Shown here one piece after another: positions 26,118 through 35,278 of a DNA stretch of 64,000 bases (position 1 is the first letter of the stretch; each line of letters opens with the position of its first letter). Where the stretch lies: assembly GCF_003286085.1 (NCBI RefSeq), contig NW_020825345.1:248001-312000 (forward strand), written 5' to 3'. The DNA comes from Drosophila persimilis (lineage: Eukaryota; Arthropoda; Insecta; Diptera; Drosophilidae). The notes under the pieces were generated by a model. The model was not told where the DNA came from. It saw nothing but the letters and a program-made list of their open reading frames with translations, and ran no database searches. The position numbers and the translations under genes are program-made.

Positions 26118-26718
26118 ATGTTGAGTTTATTCACCATTACAACGCTGCTCTTCCTCCACCAGTGGGTGGGCACGCAGGCCGTGAGTATTGGAGGGCAGAT
26201 CTACGCTAGTCGGCAGGGATAACGGGGACCTGTGTGTGGGCCAGTCCACGTTTGTCTTCCAGACGGGCAATTGCAGCTTTAACGAGAAGTACTTTGATAA
26301 CTTCACCCTGGCCATCGTGAACAACACCATGGAATTGGACATGGTGACGCCCAGGACGATTCCGCGGGGCCTCAAGGCGCTCATCGATGTCCAGATCAGC
26401 CTCGACAAGGGCAAGAGCTACCAGCGACTCTTCGCCCACGTCCTGGACACCTGCAGCATTGTCTCGTCGGTGCGGACCAGCATGTTCAAGAGCTGGTTCG
26501 AGAGCATGCGCGATCACGGCAACTTCATGACCAACTGCCCCGTGCCCCCGGGCCACTACTTCCTCCGCAACTGGAGGCTGGACTCGCAGCTGGTGCCGCA
26601 CTACCTGATGCCCGGCGACTACCGCGTGTTGGCCCACTTCTTCTTTGGCAAGCAGAAGACCAAGCACGAGGACGTTGCCCTCGACATGGACATCTACGCG
26701 CTCGTGAGGAAATCATAG
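26118..26718 (+). CDS. DUF1091 (DM8) secreted protein, gene 3
   Basis: DUF1091/DM8 family; function unknown. Exon 1 (26118-26180) encodes a 21-residue signal peptide ending VGTQA, with a GTGAGT donor. The acceptor CCAG at 26241-26244 was chosen over TTCCAG at 26262 because it keeps the conserved STFVFQTGNC start, which aligns with ASKMTFKTGDC of gene 6. The intron is then 64 nt and exon 2 is 26245-26718; total 178 aa. The first Cys (TGNC) and the central pair (TCSIV, NCPVPPG) are present, but the late Cys is replaced (ALDMDIY). NFT and NNT glycosylation sites are visible. AATAAA is at 26740-26745. It is a close tandem paralogue of gene 4. Confidence 0.9.
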
Positions 26719-26902
26719 ATTCGAAACCCCTGAATCACAAATAAAACGGGTGTTAAAGGCAAAGTCCAGTGTTCTTACTCGTCACGAGGGCAGCCAGAAA
26801 ACAGGTGCCAATAGGCCAGGCCTTGGAGGTCCTCCTGCAGAGAGCGGTCGCTCGGGGCCCAAAGTGTGGCGATGTGTGACCCACATTGCCATAAATTGGC
26901 AT

Positions 26903-26925
26903 CAATTATAATCAATTTAGTCTGG
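26903..26925 (+). promoter_or_regulatory. Core promoter block of gene 4 (shared with gene 3)
   Basis: Exact copy of the 26033-26055 block, with the TTATAAT core. About 25 bases later a GCAGTTC initiator-like site is seen. The block marks the upstream limit of the tandem duplication that made genes 3 and 4. Confidence 0.5.
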
Positions 26926-26997
26926 AAAGCAGTTCGATGAGTGGTCGAGGGAAAATCATGTATCGCGTCTCATTTTGCAGCCGTCATTAGCAGGGAA

Positions 26998-27582
26998 ATG
27001 TTGAAGCTATTCACCATTACAACGCTGCTCGTGGGCACGCAGGCAGTGAGTATTTGATGGAAAGAGTGTTGGCAGTCGGCGGGGATAACAGGGACCCGTG
27101 GGGCCCAGTCAACGTTTGTCTTCCAGACGGGCAAGTGCACATTTAATGAGAAGCACTTCAATAACTTCACCCTGGCCATCGTCAACAACACCCTGTACAT
27201 GGACTTGGAGACGCCCAGGACGATTCCGCGGGGCCTCAAGGTCTTCATGGACGTGCAAATCAGCCTGGACAAGAGAAGGAACTACCAGCGGCTCTTCGCC
27301 TACGTCCTGGACGTCTGCGCCGTGGTCTCGTCGGTGAAGTCCAGCATGTTCAAGAGCTGGTTCCAGAGCATCCTCCAGCACGGCAACTTCATGAGCAACT
27401 GCCCCGTGCCCCCGGGCCGCTACTTCCTGCACGACTGGAAGCTGGACTCGCAGCTGGTGCCGCACTACCTGATACCCGGGGACTACCGCGTCTTCTCGCA
27501 CTTCTTCTACGGGAAGCACAAGACCAGACACGAGGACTTTGTCCTCGACATAGACATCTATGCGGTGATGAGGGCGGCATAG
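26998..27582 (+). CDS. DUF1091 (DM8) secreted protein, gene 4
   Basis: DUF1091/DM8 family; function unknown. Exon 1 (26998-27045) encodes a short 16-residue signal peptide (MLKLFTITTLLVGTQA), five residues shorter than in gene 3 by an in-frame 15-nt difference. Donor GTGAGT; intron 27046-27108 (63 nt); acceptor CCCAG. Exon 2 is 27109-27582; 173 aa in all. The first Cys (TGKC) and the central pair (VCAVV, NCPVPPG) are kept; the late Cys is absent (LDIDIY), as in gene 3. AATAAA lies at 27640-27645, downstream of the TATA box that probably serves gene 5, so the 3' UTR and the next promoter overlap. Confidence 0.9.
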
Positions 27583-27617
27583 AGTGGGCACTGAATTGGG
27601 CTCCTAGATAGGTCGAC

Positions 27618-27625
27618 TATATAAA
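27618..27625 (+). promoter_or_regulatory. TATA box, probably for gene 5
   Basis: A perfect TATATAAA lies 36 bases past the gene 4 stop and 22 bases before the gene 4 AATAAA. It predicts a start site near 27648-27655 and a leader of about 125 nt before the preferred gene 5 ATG. Confidence 0.55.
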
Positions 27626-27778
27626 TACCAAAGTCTTTAAATAAACCGATTCCCAGTGCGCAATTCGAGAGTAATTTAAAACCAATTAGCAGATCGGATG
27701 GCCGTGCAATTGGGCCGCAAATTGTCCAGCAATAAAATTCGCTTTCCATTGCACTGCAAAGTCAAATCGGGAGCAGTT

Positions 27779-28363
27779 ATGTCCAAGAAAGCACTCGTCC
27801 TCGCTTTCCTCCTCGCCCTGCCCATGGCCCAGGTAAGCATCGGAGGAGAAGGCCCGAGTGCAGGATCTAACAGCCCCTTTCACGGCCAGCCCAGTGCGGT
27901 GAGCCTCAGCCGGCTCCACTGTGAGCAGAACCCCAAGTATTTCAGAACCCTGAACGTGACGATCGCCAACAACACCATCATGGCGGACATATATCTGGCG
28001 CAGGGCCTGAAGGCGGGCTTCCGCGGCCACATCGACCTCCAGCTGCGGCTGACGAACGCCAAGAAGTTCCAGAGCCTGGTCCAGACCGACACCGACTACT
28101 GCGAACTGCTCTCGAGCCTAAAGGAGTCCCTGTTCCGACGCTGGATCCACAGCGTGGCCAAGAACAGCAACTTCATGGAGAACTGCCCGATCCCGGCGGG
28201 ACCCTACTACCTCAAGGGCTATCAAGTGGACATGAGTCTGGTGCCCTCGTACCTCCTGAACGGCGACTACCGCCTGCGGGCCCTCGTCTACTACGGCAAG
28301 TATCGCAGCAAGGGCCGGCTGTTCCTTCTCGAGTGCACTGTGGAGGCCTCAATGAAGAATTAA
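27779..28363 (+). CDS. DUF1091 (DM8) secreted protein, gene 5
   Basis: DUF1091/DM8 family; function unknown. The ATG at 27779 is preferred because it directly begins an 18-residue signal peptide (MSKKALVLAFLLALPMAQ). An in-frame ATG at 27698 would add 27 residues in front and bury it. The intron, 27833-27889 (57 nt, GTAAGC to GGCCAG), is a multiple of three and has no stop, so a retained intron would add 19 residues in frame. Exon 2 is 27890-28363; 175 aa in all. All four family cysteines are kept (LHCEQN, DYCELL, NCPIPAG, LECTVE). NVT and NNT sites are visible. The AATAAA at 28363-28368 overlaps the last base of the stop codon, so the 3' UTR would be about 20 bases. Confidence 0.88.
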   Translation: MSKKALVLAFLLALPMAQVSIGGEGPSAGSNSPFHGQPSAVSLSRLHCEQNPKYFRTLNVTIANNTIMADIYLAQGLKAGFRGHIDLQLRLTNAKKFQSLVQTDTDYCELLSSLKESLFRRWIHSVAKNSNFMENCPIPAGPYYLKGYQVDMSLVPSYLLNGDYRLRALVYYGKYRSKGRLFLLECTVEASMKN

Positions 28364-28538
28364 ATAAAGTATCACGCACCACCACCACCACCACACCTAC
28401 TACCAATACCAATATCAGCGTATTCCGATCAATCAATCAATCTCGTTGTTCCCAAAAACAGACCCATTAAATCGACTTCGTTGCGATGGTGATAGATTTT
28501 CGGCTCACTGACAATCCCCCCGTTGACATCATCCAGTG

Positions 28539-29139
28539 ATGTTTGCCCCGAAACTTGTTCCGCTATTTGTGGGTTTTATGGCTTTAACCAAAGGTGGTCT
28601 GGTAACGGTAAGTGCACTCAGCTTGTGTCTGGCCAATCCTCTGACCATCCCATCCATGCGTTGTGCAGGCTAGCAAAATGACCTTCAAGACGGGGGACTG
28701 CCGGTACAACCGGCAGATATTCTCAAACTTCACGATGCAGATAATCAACACGAAACTGCTAATGGATATGGTCGTCGCCTCGACCATTCAGCAGGGCCTG
28801 AAGGCCCACCTGGGCTTCGAGTTCCGGCTGGCCAAGGGCAGGCCCTACCAGAGCATCTACCAGCACGACATCAACTACTGTGCCATGATCAGAGGGGCCC
28901 AGGAGTCGATCTACCGTCGCTGGTTCACGTCCATGTTGAAGTTCGGAAACTTTGCCACAAGCTGCCCCATTGGCAGAGGCTACTACTACCTGCACGGCTG
29001 GACGCTGGACGCCAGCTACATACCCTCGTTCTTCTATCTGGGCGACTACCGGATCTCCGGTAGATTCTTCTACGGCCGGTTCAAAAAGAAAGAGGACAAT
29101 CCCATGCTGGATTGCTCTGTGGAAGCCGTTCTGAACTAA
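28539..29139 (+). CDS. DUF1091 (DM8) secreted protein, gene 6
   Basis: DUF1091/DM8 family; function unknown. Exon 1 (28539-28607) encodes a 23-residue signal peptide (MFAPKLVPLFVGFMALTKGG...). Donor GTAAGT; intron 28608-28668 (61 nt); acceptor TGTGCAG. Exon 2 (28669-29139) starts ASKMTFKTGDC; 179 aa in all. All four cysteines are present (GDCRYN, YCAMIR, SCPIGRG, LDCSVE). NFT is a likely glycosylation site. It is the closest relative of gene 7: about 55 residues of the centre (GRPYQSIYQHDINYCAMI...) are almost identical, and the 3' flank GTCAGGCCCCAAT is shared. No clear AATAAA follows. Confidence 0.9.
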
Positions 29140-29239
29140 AGTTCATATTTCCGTTTAGTTTGATTAGATCGTCAGGCCCCAATACGCGGGCTTATTAATA
29201 TATTACGCGCTCGAAGTATTTATATAAATAGGTATACTG

Positions 29240-30014
29240 ATTTTTGTTTGTGTTGTGAATTGGGTTATTATTTGGAGTATTTAAAACTCCAAAAACGAGA
29301 TAGAAAGAAACAACAATTGGAACTCACCTTTTTCGTCCATAGTTATCCACTATCCACACCTTTTCCACTAGAAAATTGTTGCCATTTTCAGTTTCTGGTT
29401 TGTAATACCTGTTCCAGAGAGGGGTCCAAAGAAGTAGAATTAAATTCGAGTGGTATACATATACATATATCTATATCTAATCGTCGTTTATATCACTGTG
29501 TATTGGTTCACGGCCGTTCACATCGGGGCTTATAGCGTAAGTAAATCTAAGAAAGTGCTAGGCCGCTCGACACCCGTGCGGATCGTAAGCGAGAGAAAGA
29601 CAGAGTGGGAGAGTGAGAGGGAGAGAGCACGAGCCCACTCTCAGAGCGCTGCCATAGGGCGCTATTAGGGAGCGTAAGACGAGTGCGGACGAAGGGCATC
29701 CATCGAGCTGGTTCGTCGAACATCAGCCAATTCGCCTACTAACTAGACGAACACTGCCAGCGAAATAGTTTTCAGAGAGTAAACCTTGAAAAATGCAAGC
29801 GAAAAGTAATAATGCTCCGAGGTACAGAACCGTCGAACAAAACATTTGTTTCGAACACGGCCATCCACGGTCGGACTTTCGTCGAACCCAACCGATTGGT
29901 CGAACAAGTTCGGCCGCTTTAGTGGAGAGCTCCTGCCCTGGACACCTTTCGTGCAAACTCTACACGTTCCAGCTTCTCCTCAAGTCCAGCCAATCGTCGC
30001 GACTGCTTTCGAGC
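29240..30014. other. Unexplained DNA left of the DINE-1-like element
   Basis: This block is absent between the other cluster genes. It has no credible long frame, but has GA-rich tracts (about 29580-29640) and repeated GTCGAAC/TTCGAAC words between 29727 and 29886. The pattern is more like a transposon leader or long terminal repeat than fly single-copy DNA, but no family was recognised. Confidence 0.4.
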
Positions 30015-30560
30015 TTTTTATGCCCGTATAGGGCATAGGTATAGGGGTACATTTATTCGATTTGTGGTGGATGTGGAAGTGTGTAACACCCAGAGGGAAA
30101 CGTTTCCGACTGCATTGAGTATATATATTCCTGATCTGCATCAAAAGCCGAGTCGATATAGCCGTGTCTGCCCGTTCGTCTCGATGAGCGCCTCGAGCTC
30201 AGGGACTACCAGAGCGGGAACAACCACATTTGGTATCCAGAAACCTGTGATGTCACACTGTTACAAAACTGTTACAAATGTATCCCTCAAGAACAGAAAT
30301 CTAAGACTTCTACAATTTTTAAAATACAAGCAAACCAGAACTAGTACAAGAAACGCAGAATCATAGAGAATGACCATATCTAGCAGATTGCCGAATCTGG
30401 TTTAGATCGGATTATTATTATAGCCGAAAGGAACAACTCAAAGCAACCCATTCCACGCTTTTAAGCATTCCCTCTCTCTCACACACGAGCGAGATAGTGA
30501 CTGGGTAGCGGGTATAAATGTAGAGCCGCGGCCCTTGCCCCTCTTGTCTTTCCAATCTCG
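30015..30560 (+). mobile_element. DINE-1/INE-1-like Helitron-type element
   Basis: The block carries hallmark words of DINE-1/INE-1 in the usual order: a TATGCCC/GGGCATA hairpin (30019-30037), GGAAACGTTTCCGACT, TATATATTCCTGATC, GCCGAGTCGAT, ACGCAGAATCATAGAGAATG with GACCATATCTA right after it, then GCGAGATAGTGACTGGGTA and a final GTAGAGCCGCGGCCC. DINE-1 is a very abundant non-coding, non-autonomous element in Drosophila. No protein is encoded here. Family recognition is from memory of its conserved words; the exact ends are uncertain. Confidence 0.75.
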
Positions 30561-31140
30561 TGCTAGCAAATGGATTCAATTGTGGAGCGAAGACAACGTC
30601 CGATCATTCTCATCCCAGAGATGGACATTCTAGCATTCTAGTCGAAGGCTCCAGAAATGTTATCCTCATTTATGTTATCCCAGAAAAAGGAGGCCAGTTG
30701 CTTTTTAATGGTTCGTTGCGGAACCTTTTGTACCGTCGATTAGTCTCCTATTTCGAACTCAAATTTATGCATCCACGATTCGTAGCCCGTCTAGATGGTT
30801 TATAACGTCTTAGTTGATAATTTTCTTACATTTTTGAGCTACTGAGCTCGAGGGTTTCCACGAGAGGACGACGAGTCTGTTGGATGATTGGCTCGGTTCA
30901 AGACGGGGTCAGATCGGAGAACTATAGACGTGCAAGAAGTGACGAAGAAGACCTAGCCCTCCAGACTTAATTCAGAACGAGAGAGCGACAGAGAAGGCGA
31001 TAGATGGAGAATATGTACATATAGTCTATATACAGATTACACTGTGGTACAGTGGGCATTGCTGGTAACAAACAATAAAAGGACAGTAGGCTTAAGCCAT
31101 AAAATACCAAACATTGGGTCCCAATACTACCAAGAGTGGT
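30561..31140. other. Unexplained DNA right of the DINE-1-like element
   Basis: No supported gene. Short frames only. It may be part of the same composite insertion as 29240-30014, since neither block has a counterpart near the other cluster genes. A 92-codon ATG-poor open frame on the minus strand follows at 31141-31416. Confidence 0.4.
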
Positions 31141-31416
31141 CTAGGCCCGAAACAGAAATAGCTGCCCTCGTATCAAGAATAGGTATCGTGCTTTCTGGAA
31201 ATCATGATGGGTGAGTTTATGTGCGTTCACCAGAACAATCGCCAGAAATCCGGCACTGATCAGAGATCCGGCCGTCCTGATAGAATAACCAGCGAGGCCC
31301 ATTACCGATATCAGAGCACTCCAATCGATCACGCAGCTTGAGCCGGCAGCCCATTCGAGTTCTCTAATTTCGGCAATTACGAATACTGGGCTTTCTGCCT
31401 TCAGCTTGGATTGACC
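31141..31416 (-). other. Open frame with hydrophobic segment, coding status unknown
   Basis: The minus strand is open for 92 codons with only one internal ATG. It encodes a hydrophobic stretch (SLISAGFLAIVLV) flanked by charged residues, then a basic end. It stops 11 bases short of the gene 7 ATG, so it overlaps that promoter. It could be a decayed exon, part of a mobile element, or chance. No family was recognised. Confidence 0.2.
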
Positions 31417-31426
31417 TCATTCAGAG

Positions 31427-32025
31427 ATGCTTTTCCCGAGACTTGTGTCGATTCTTGTGGGCTTCACAGCTCTGACGGAACTAAGTGGAAGTGCTCTGGT
31501 AGGTGTATCGCGTTTATCTGGCGGATCTTCTGAAAAGGCATCACTCAATTGCAGGCCAGCAGAATGACCTTCAAGACGGGCGGCAGTAGATTCGACCCGA
31601 AGATATTCTCCAACTTCACGGTCCAGATCGTCAATGGCAAAATGGCGATTGATATGATGATCGTCTCCCCCCTTTCGCAGGGCCTGAAGACCCACCTGAG
31701 CTTCGACTTCCGCCTGGACAAGGGCAGGCCCTACCAGAGCATCTACCAGCACGACATTAACTACTGTGCCATGATCAGAGGGGCCCAGGAGTCGATCTAC
31801 CGCCGCTGGTTCACGTCCATGCTGAATTTCGGAAACTTTGCAACAAGCTGCCCCATTGGCAGGGGCTACTACTACCTGCATGGCTGGACGCTGGACGCCA
31901 GGTACATTCCCTCGTTCTTCTACGTGGGAGACTACCGCATCTCTGTGACGTTGTTCTACGGCAGGTTTAAGAAGAACGATGAGAATCCGCTCGTGGAGTT
32001 CTACGTGGAGGCGGTGGTCACCTAA
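31427..32025 (+). CDS. DUF1091 (DM8) secreted protein, gene 7
   Basis: DUF1091/DM8 family; function unknown. Exon 1 (31427-31498) encodes a 24-residue signal peptide (MLFPRLVSILVGFTALTEL...). Donor GTAGGT; intron 31499-31554 (56 nt); acceptor TTGCAG. Exon 2 is 31555-32025; 180 aa in all. It is the duplicate of gene 6, but both outer cysteines are lost together: the first is Ser (TGGSRF) and the late one is Phe (VEFYVE). The central pair (YCAMIR, SCPIGRG) is kept. The paired loss fits the idea that the two outer cysteines bond to each other. The flank GTCAGGCCCCAAT at about 32109 matches the one after gene 6, marking the duplication end. Confidence 0.9.
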
Positions 32026-32193
32026 TCAGATACACACGAGTACATTATGTGTCTGGTCTCAGACAGAGGACAGAGGACAGACGACAGGGGAAGCGGTGTT
32101 ATCGGATTGTCAGGCCCCAATGCATGAGTTAATTAATATATTTGGTACTCCGACGGTTTACATATAGCCGATTCCTGGGTTTAGTAAAGAGCA

Positions 32194-32820
32194 ATGGGTC
32201 GTCAGATGATGTGTATGTTACAGCTTGTGGAGTTTCTGTGTCTGTTTCTGTGCTCCGCCGAGGCGGTGAGTATTTTCCAGGGACATCCACAGCGGGTTTC
32301 TCACTCTTTGTCCCGTCAGGATCGCAACATCCGATTCATCGCTGGGGAAAGTCGGTTCAACCGCGAATACTTTGACAACTTCTCCTTCAGCATACGCAAC
32401 GACCAGATCTTTCTGGAGATGAACCTGCGGCGGCCCCTGCCGAAGGGCTGGCGGGCCCGCCTGGACTTCCAGCTGCGGGTGGGCAACTCCAAGAGCTTCC
32501 AGAGCCTTTTCTCCACCAGCGTGGACGTGTGCCACATTGTGAACGCCGCCAAGGTGAATCTGTTCAAAAAGTGGTACAAGAACATGCTCAAGTACGGCAA
32601 CTTCCTGCGCCAGTGCCCCCTCAAGACGGGCCACTACTACCTGAGGGGCTGGCAGTTCGGGGAGGGCCTGGTGCCGCCGTTCATAACGAGCGGCTCGTAC
32701 CGCCTGCAGACCTACAACTTCTACGGCAAGTACAAGGGCAAAGACGAAGACTTCATAATGAGCTGCACGGCCGATGCAATCATCCATCAGCCATCATCTG
32801 ATCTGGCATCGAATGGCTAA
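32194..32820 (+). CDS. DUF1091 (DM8) secreted protein, gene 8
   Basis: DUF1091/DM8 family; function unknown. Exon 1 (32194-32265) encodes a 24-residue signal peptide (MGRQMMCMLQLVEFLCLFLC...). Donor GTGAGT; acceptor CGTCAG; intron 32266-32319, 54 nt, a multiple of three with no stop, so unspliced RNA also reads through and would add 18 residues. Exon 2 is 32320-32820; 190 aa in all. The first Cys is Ser (GESRFN) while the late Cys is kept (MSCTAD); the central pair (VCHIV, QCPLKTG) is present. The C-terminal tail is about ten residues longer than in relatives. AATAAA at 32830-32835 lies only 10 bases past the stop, 70 bases before the gene 9 ATG. Confidence 0.9.
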   Translation: MGRQMMCMLQLVEFLCLFLCSAEAVSIFQGHPQRVSHSLSRQDRNIRFIAGESRFNREYFDNFSFSIRNDQIFLEMNLRRPLPKGWRARLDFQLRVGNSKSFQSLFSTSVDVCHIVNAAKVNLFKKWYKNMLKYGNFLRQCPLKTGHYYLRGWQFGEGLVPPFITSGSYRLQTYNFYGKYKGKDEDFIMSCTADAIIHQPSSDLASNG

Positions 32821-32905
32821 TGACTTGGAAATAAATGGCCCCCCATGTCCGTAATTGGCTCTGAAGCATTCGGTTTTTCATTTGCGTTTTGTCGTGGGCT
32901 TCGAA

Positions 32906-33501
32906 ATGTGCAAATTGCCTCATTACTCCGTGATTATTCTGCTCTGCCTTCAATCGCAGCTCGTTGCAGGGGTAAGATCCCTCCGATTCCCCTTGTGGGT
33001 CCCCGCTCAAGCCGAGATCCTTTCCAGGAACGCAGTGTGGAGTTCCTGGCGGGCAACTGCAGCTACAACCCCAAGTACTTCAAGAACTTCTCGCTGACCA
33101 TTTCGAGGAATATGATGAACATGGACATGGACCTCAACAGGCCCATCCTGAGGGGCTTCAGGGTGCACATCGACATCCAGCTGCGGCTGGCGAATGCCAA
33201 GAACTTCCAGTCGGTCTTCAGCCAGGTGAACGACGTCTGTGCCGTCACCTCGACCGTGAAGAACAGCCTGTTCAAGTCCTGGTTCAAGGACATGACCAAG
33301 CACGGCAACTTCATGTACAACTGCCCCGTCCAGATGGGCCACTACTACATGCACGACTGGCGCATGGGCAGCGCCATGACCCACAGGTTCCTCATTCCGG
33401 GCGAGTACCGCGGCAAGCTCGGGTTCTTCTACGGGAAGTACAAGACCAGGTCCTACGACGAGACCCTCACCCTGATGATTGATGCGATCCTGTCGAACTA
33501 A
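32906..33501 (+). CDS. DUF1091 (DM8) secreted protein, gene 9
   Basis: DUF1091/DM8 family; function unknown. Exon 1 (32906-32971) encodes a 22-residue signal peptide (MCKLPHYSVIILLCLQSQLV). It is in a different frame from the longer unspliced open frame, which lacks a signal peptide. Donor GTAAGA; intron 32972-33027 (56 nt); acceptor TTTCCAG. Exon 2 (33028-33501) starts ERSVEFLAGNC; 179 aa in all. The first Cys and the central pair (VCAVT, NCPVQMG) are kept; the late Cys is absent (LTLMIDA). NFS and NCS sites are visible. AATAAA is at 33538-33543. The gap from the gene 8 stop is only 85 bases, so its promoter must overlap gene 8, or the two share a transcript. Confidence 0.9.
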
Positions 33502-34780
33502 AGACGCTTACGCCACCCAAACATCCTCCATCAACGCAATAAAAATCAGTGCTCGGCTGTAGTCGTAGCTCAAACATAATCGATGCAATACCCGTAATGA
33601 TGTTGACACTTCCTGCCGCCAGCCGTTGAGAATGCAATCATTACTACCTGCATCTGCGCCACCCTGTGCGCCACCCTGTCTCCGGGCTGCGTCTGGCAGC
33701 AATTTCATGACGAGAAATAATAATATCCTGTACAAGGCGGCAACATGTTGCACGGCATGGCGTTGATTATCGATGCGGCGAACGGGTGCAAGATGCTCCG
33801 AGTGGAACGTTCAATTTAGCCGCATTGTCCTCGTCGTATGCCTTGTGTCTTTCCAAGGAATCGCAGCTGTCGCATGCAGCAAAGGGCACAGGCAGAAAAG
33901 AAACACAGAAGGCGACCCAGAGACTGGACCATAAGAATACCCACTACTCCAGTATTCCGCTTCGTTTTGGCTGCCACAAATATTGCCCTGCTCCTTGCCA
34001 TTACAGGGCACAAAAAGGATACATTAGGCGACAACTGTTGACGCTTTCTTTAACTGCATTTGACTGGTCCTCCTTGGGCTCCCCTGTGGGGTAGAGGGGG
34101 GTGGCGGGGGGTTGTGTGTGTAGCGTTTAACTTTATCGCTTCCTAATTGCCGCCGCCCACCCTCTGGGCGGTCCACACGATTTGCCCGAGGCCTTTGTGC
34201 TCGCCAATTTGTTGCGATTCCCGCTGGTATAATTATAGGTTGTATGATGATGATCCCCCACCGACCCCAACACCGCCTCCTCCTCCTGCTCCTCCTCCTC
34301 CTCCTCCTGCTCCTCCTGCTCCTGACAACGCCTGCAGACATGTCTGATGACTAATGAGAGTGTGTCAGTGAGCGAGTGAGTGAAAGTCAGGTGAGGCTCT
34401 GCCTAATTAGTTCAAATGCCCAGCGAAGCGTCTAATTGGGGAGGCCTTTGAAATGATGCCACAGAATGCCTGAAAATTGATTCAATTTACTGCATATTCT
34501 TCTGGGCTTAGGGCCAAGCTCTTAAGCGCCAGACCAATGATAGTGGTCTCCCTCCACTTCCACTTCCCCTTCCACTATTCCTTCTCCCTCTCCAATGCCA
34601 GCGATCCGGTCGGTTTCCCTTTGTAAATCAATTTCACGCCAAACAAACATTAAACGTTATTTAACACAAAGTGCGACAACTGCGACAAGTATAATGATGG
34701 CAATTTCCTTGAGTACACGATGCCACTTCTCCTGGTTCCATTCTCCAGTTCCACCTCCATTTGTTTCAAAGAAGCTCCGA

Positions 34781-34812
34781 CTCCCACTCCCACTCCCACT
34801 CCCACTCCCACT
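34781..34812. repeat. CTCCCA hexamer array
   Basis: About five consecutive CTCCCA units followed by diverged copies. Confidence 0.85.
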
Positions 34813-35189
34813 CCTACTCCGATTGTAGCTCCGGATCCGGCTCTGGTTGCATTGGCCCTGCCCTGCGTGGCGTTCGTTCGTTCGATTCCTTCGACAAAAA
34901 TACAAGAAATTGCGCTTTGCCCCATCATTCGTGCAACGGAAGTGCAATTGATGGCAAATCCGAGCCAAGGCAGGGCCAGGCAGGGCCAGGCAGGGCAAGG
35001 AGCCCGTGCGAACGTGTCGAGAGGAGAGAACGATGACGGCGCCAAGGAGCAACTTGTCGATGGAAAAATACTTTGTCCCCAAACTATTATTGACAGTGTT
35101 TAAATTATTTTGCGCTTAGTTTGCCCGCACTCGCATAAATCGCAGCGTGCAGCGTGCAGCGTGCAGCCACGTTCCGTACTCGAATCTGT

Positions 35190-35278
35190 GTCCGTGTCCG
35201 TGTCCGTGTTGGTGTCCATGTCCATGTCCCTGGCCGTATCCCTGTCCCTGTCCCTATCCCTGTCCCTATCCCTGCCCT
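35190..35278. repeat. Interrupted hexamer array GTCCGT to TCCCTG
   Basis: Successive hexamers drift from GTCCGT through GTCCAT to CCCTGT/CCCTAT over about 90 bases. Confidence 0.8.

Noticed and set aside
26245-26262. Later acceptor TTCCAG for gene 3 exon 2 (coding from 26263)
   Set aside because: It is in frame but would delete the conserved STFVFQ start that every close paralogue keeps.
24531-33384. Long open frames antisense to the DUF1091 exons (for example 24531-25040, 25635-26033, 27109-27591, 32218-32787)
   Set aside because: They arise because C/G-ending codons on the coding strand leave few stops on the other strand. They lack signal peptides and family motifs.
32845-33501. Unspliced 218-codon reading of gene 9
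   Set aside because: Lacks a signal peptide and breaks the shared exon plan. The ATG at 32906 with a GTAAGA donor gives a proper signal peptide joined to exon 2.
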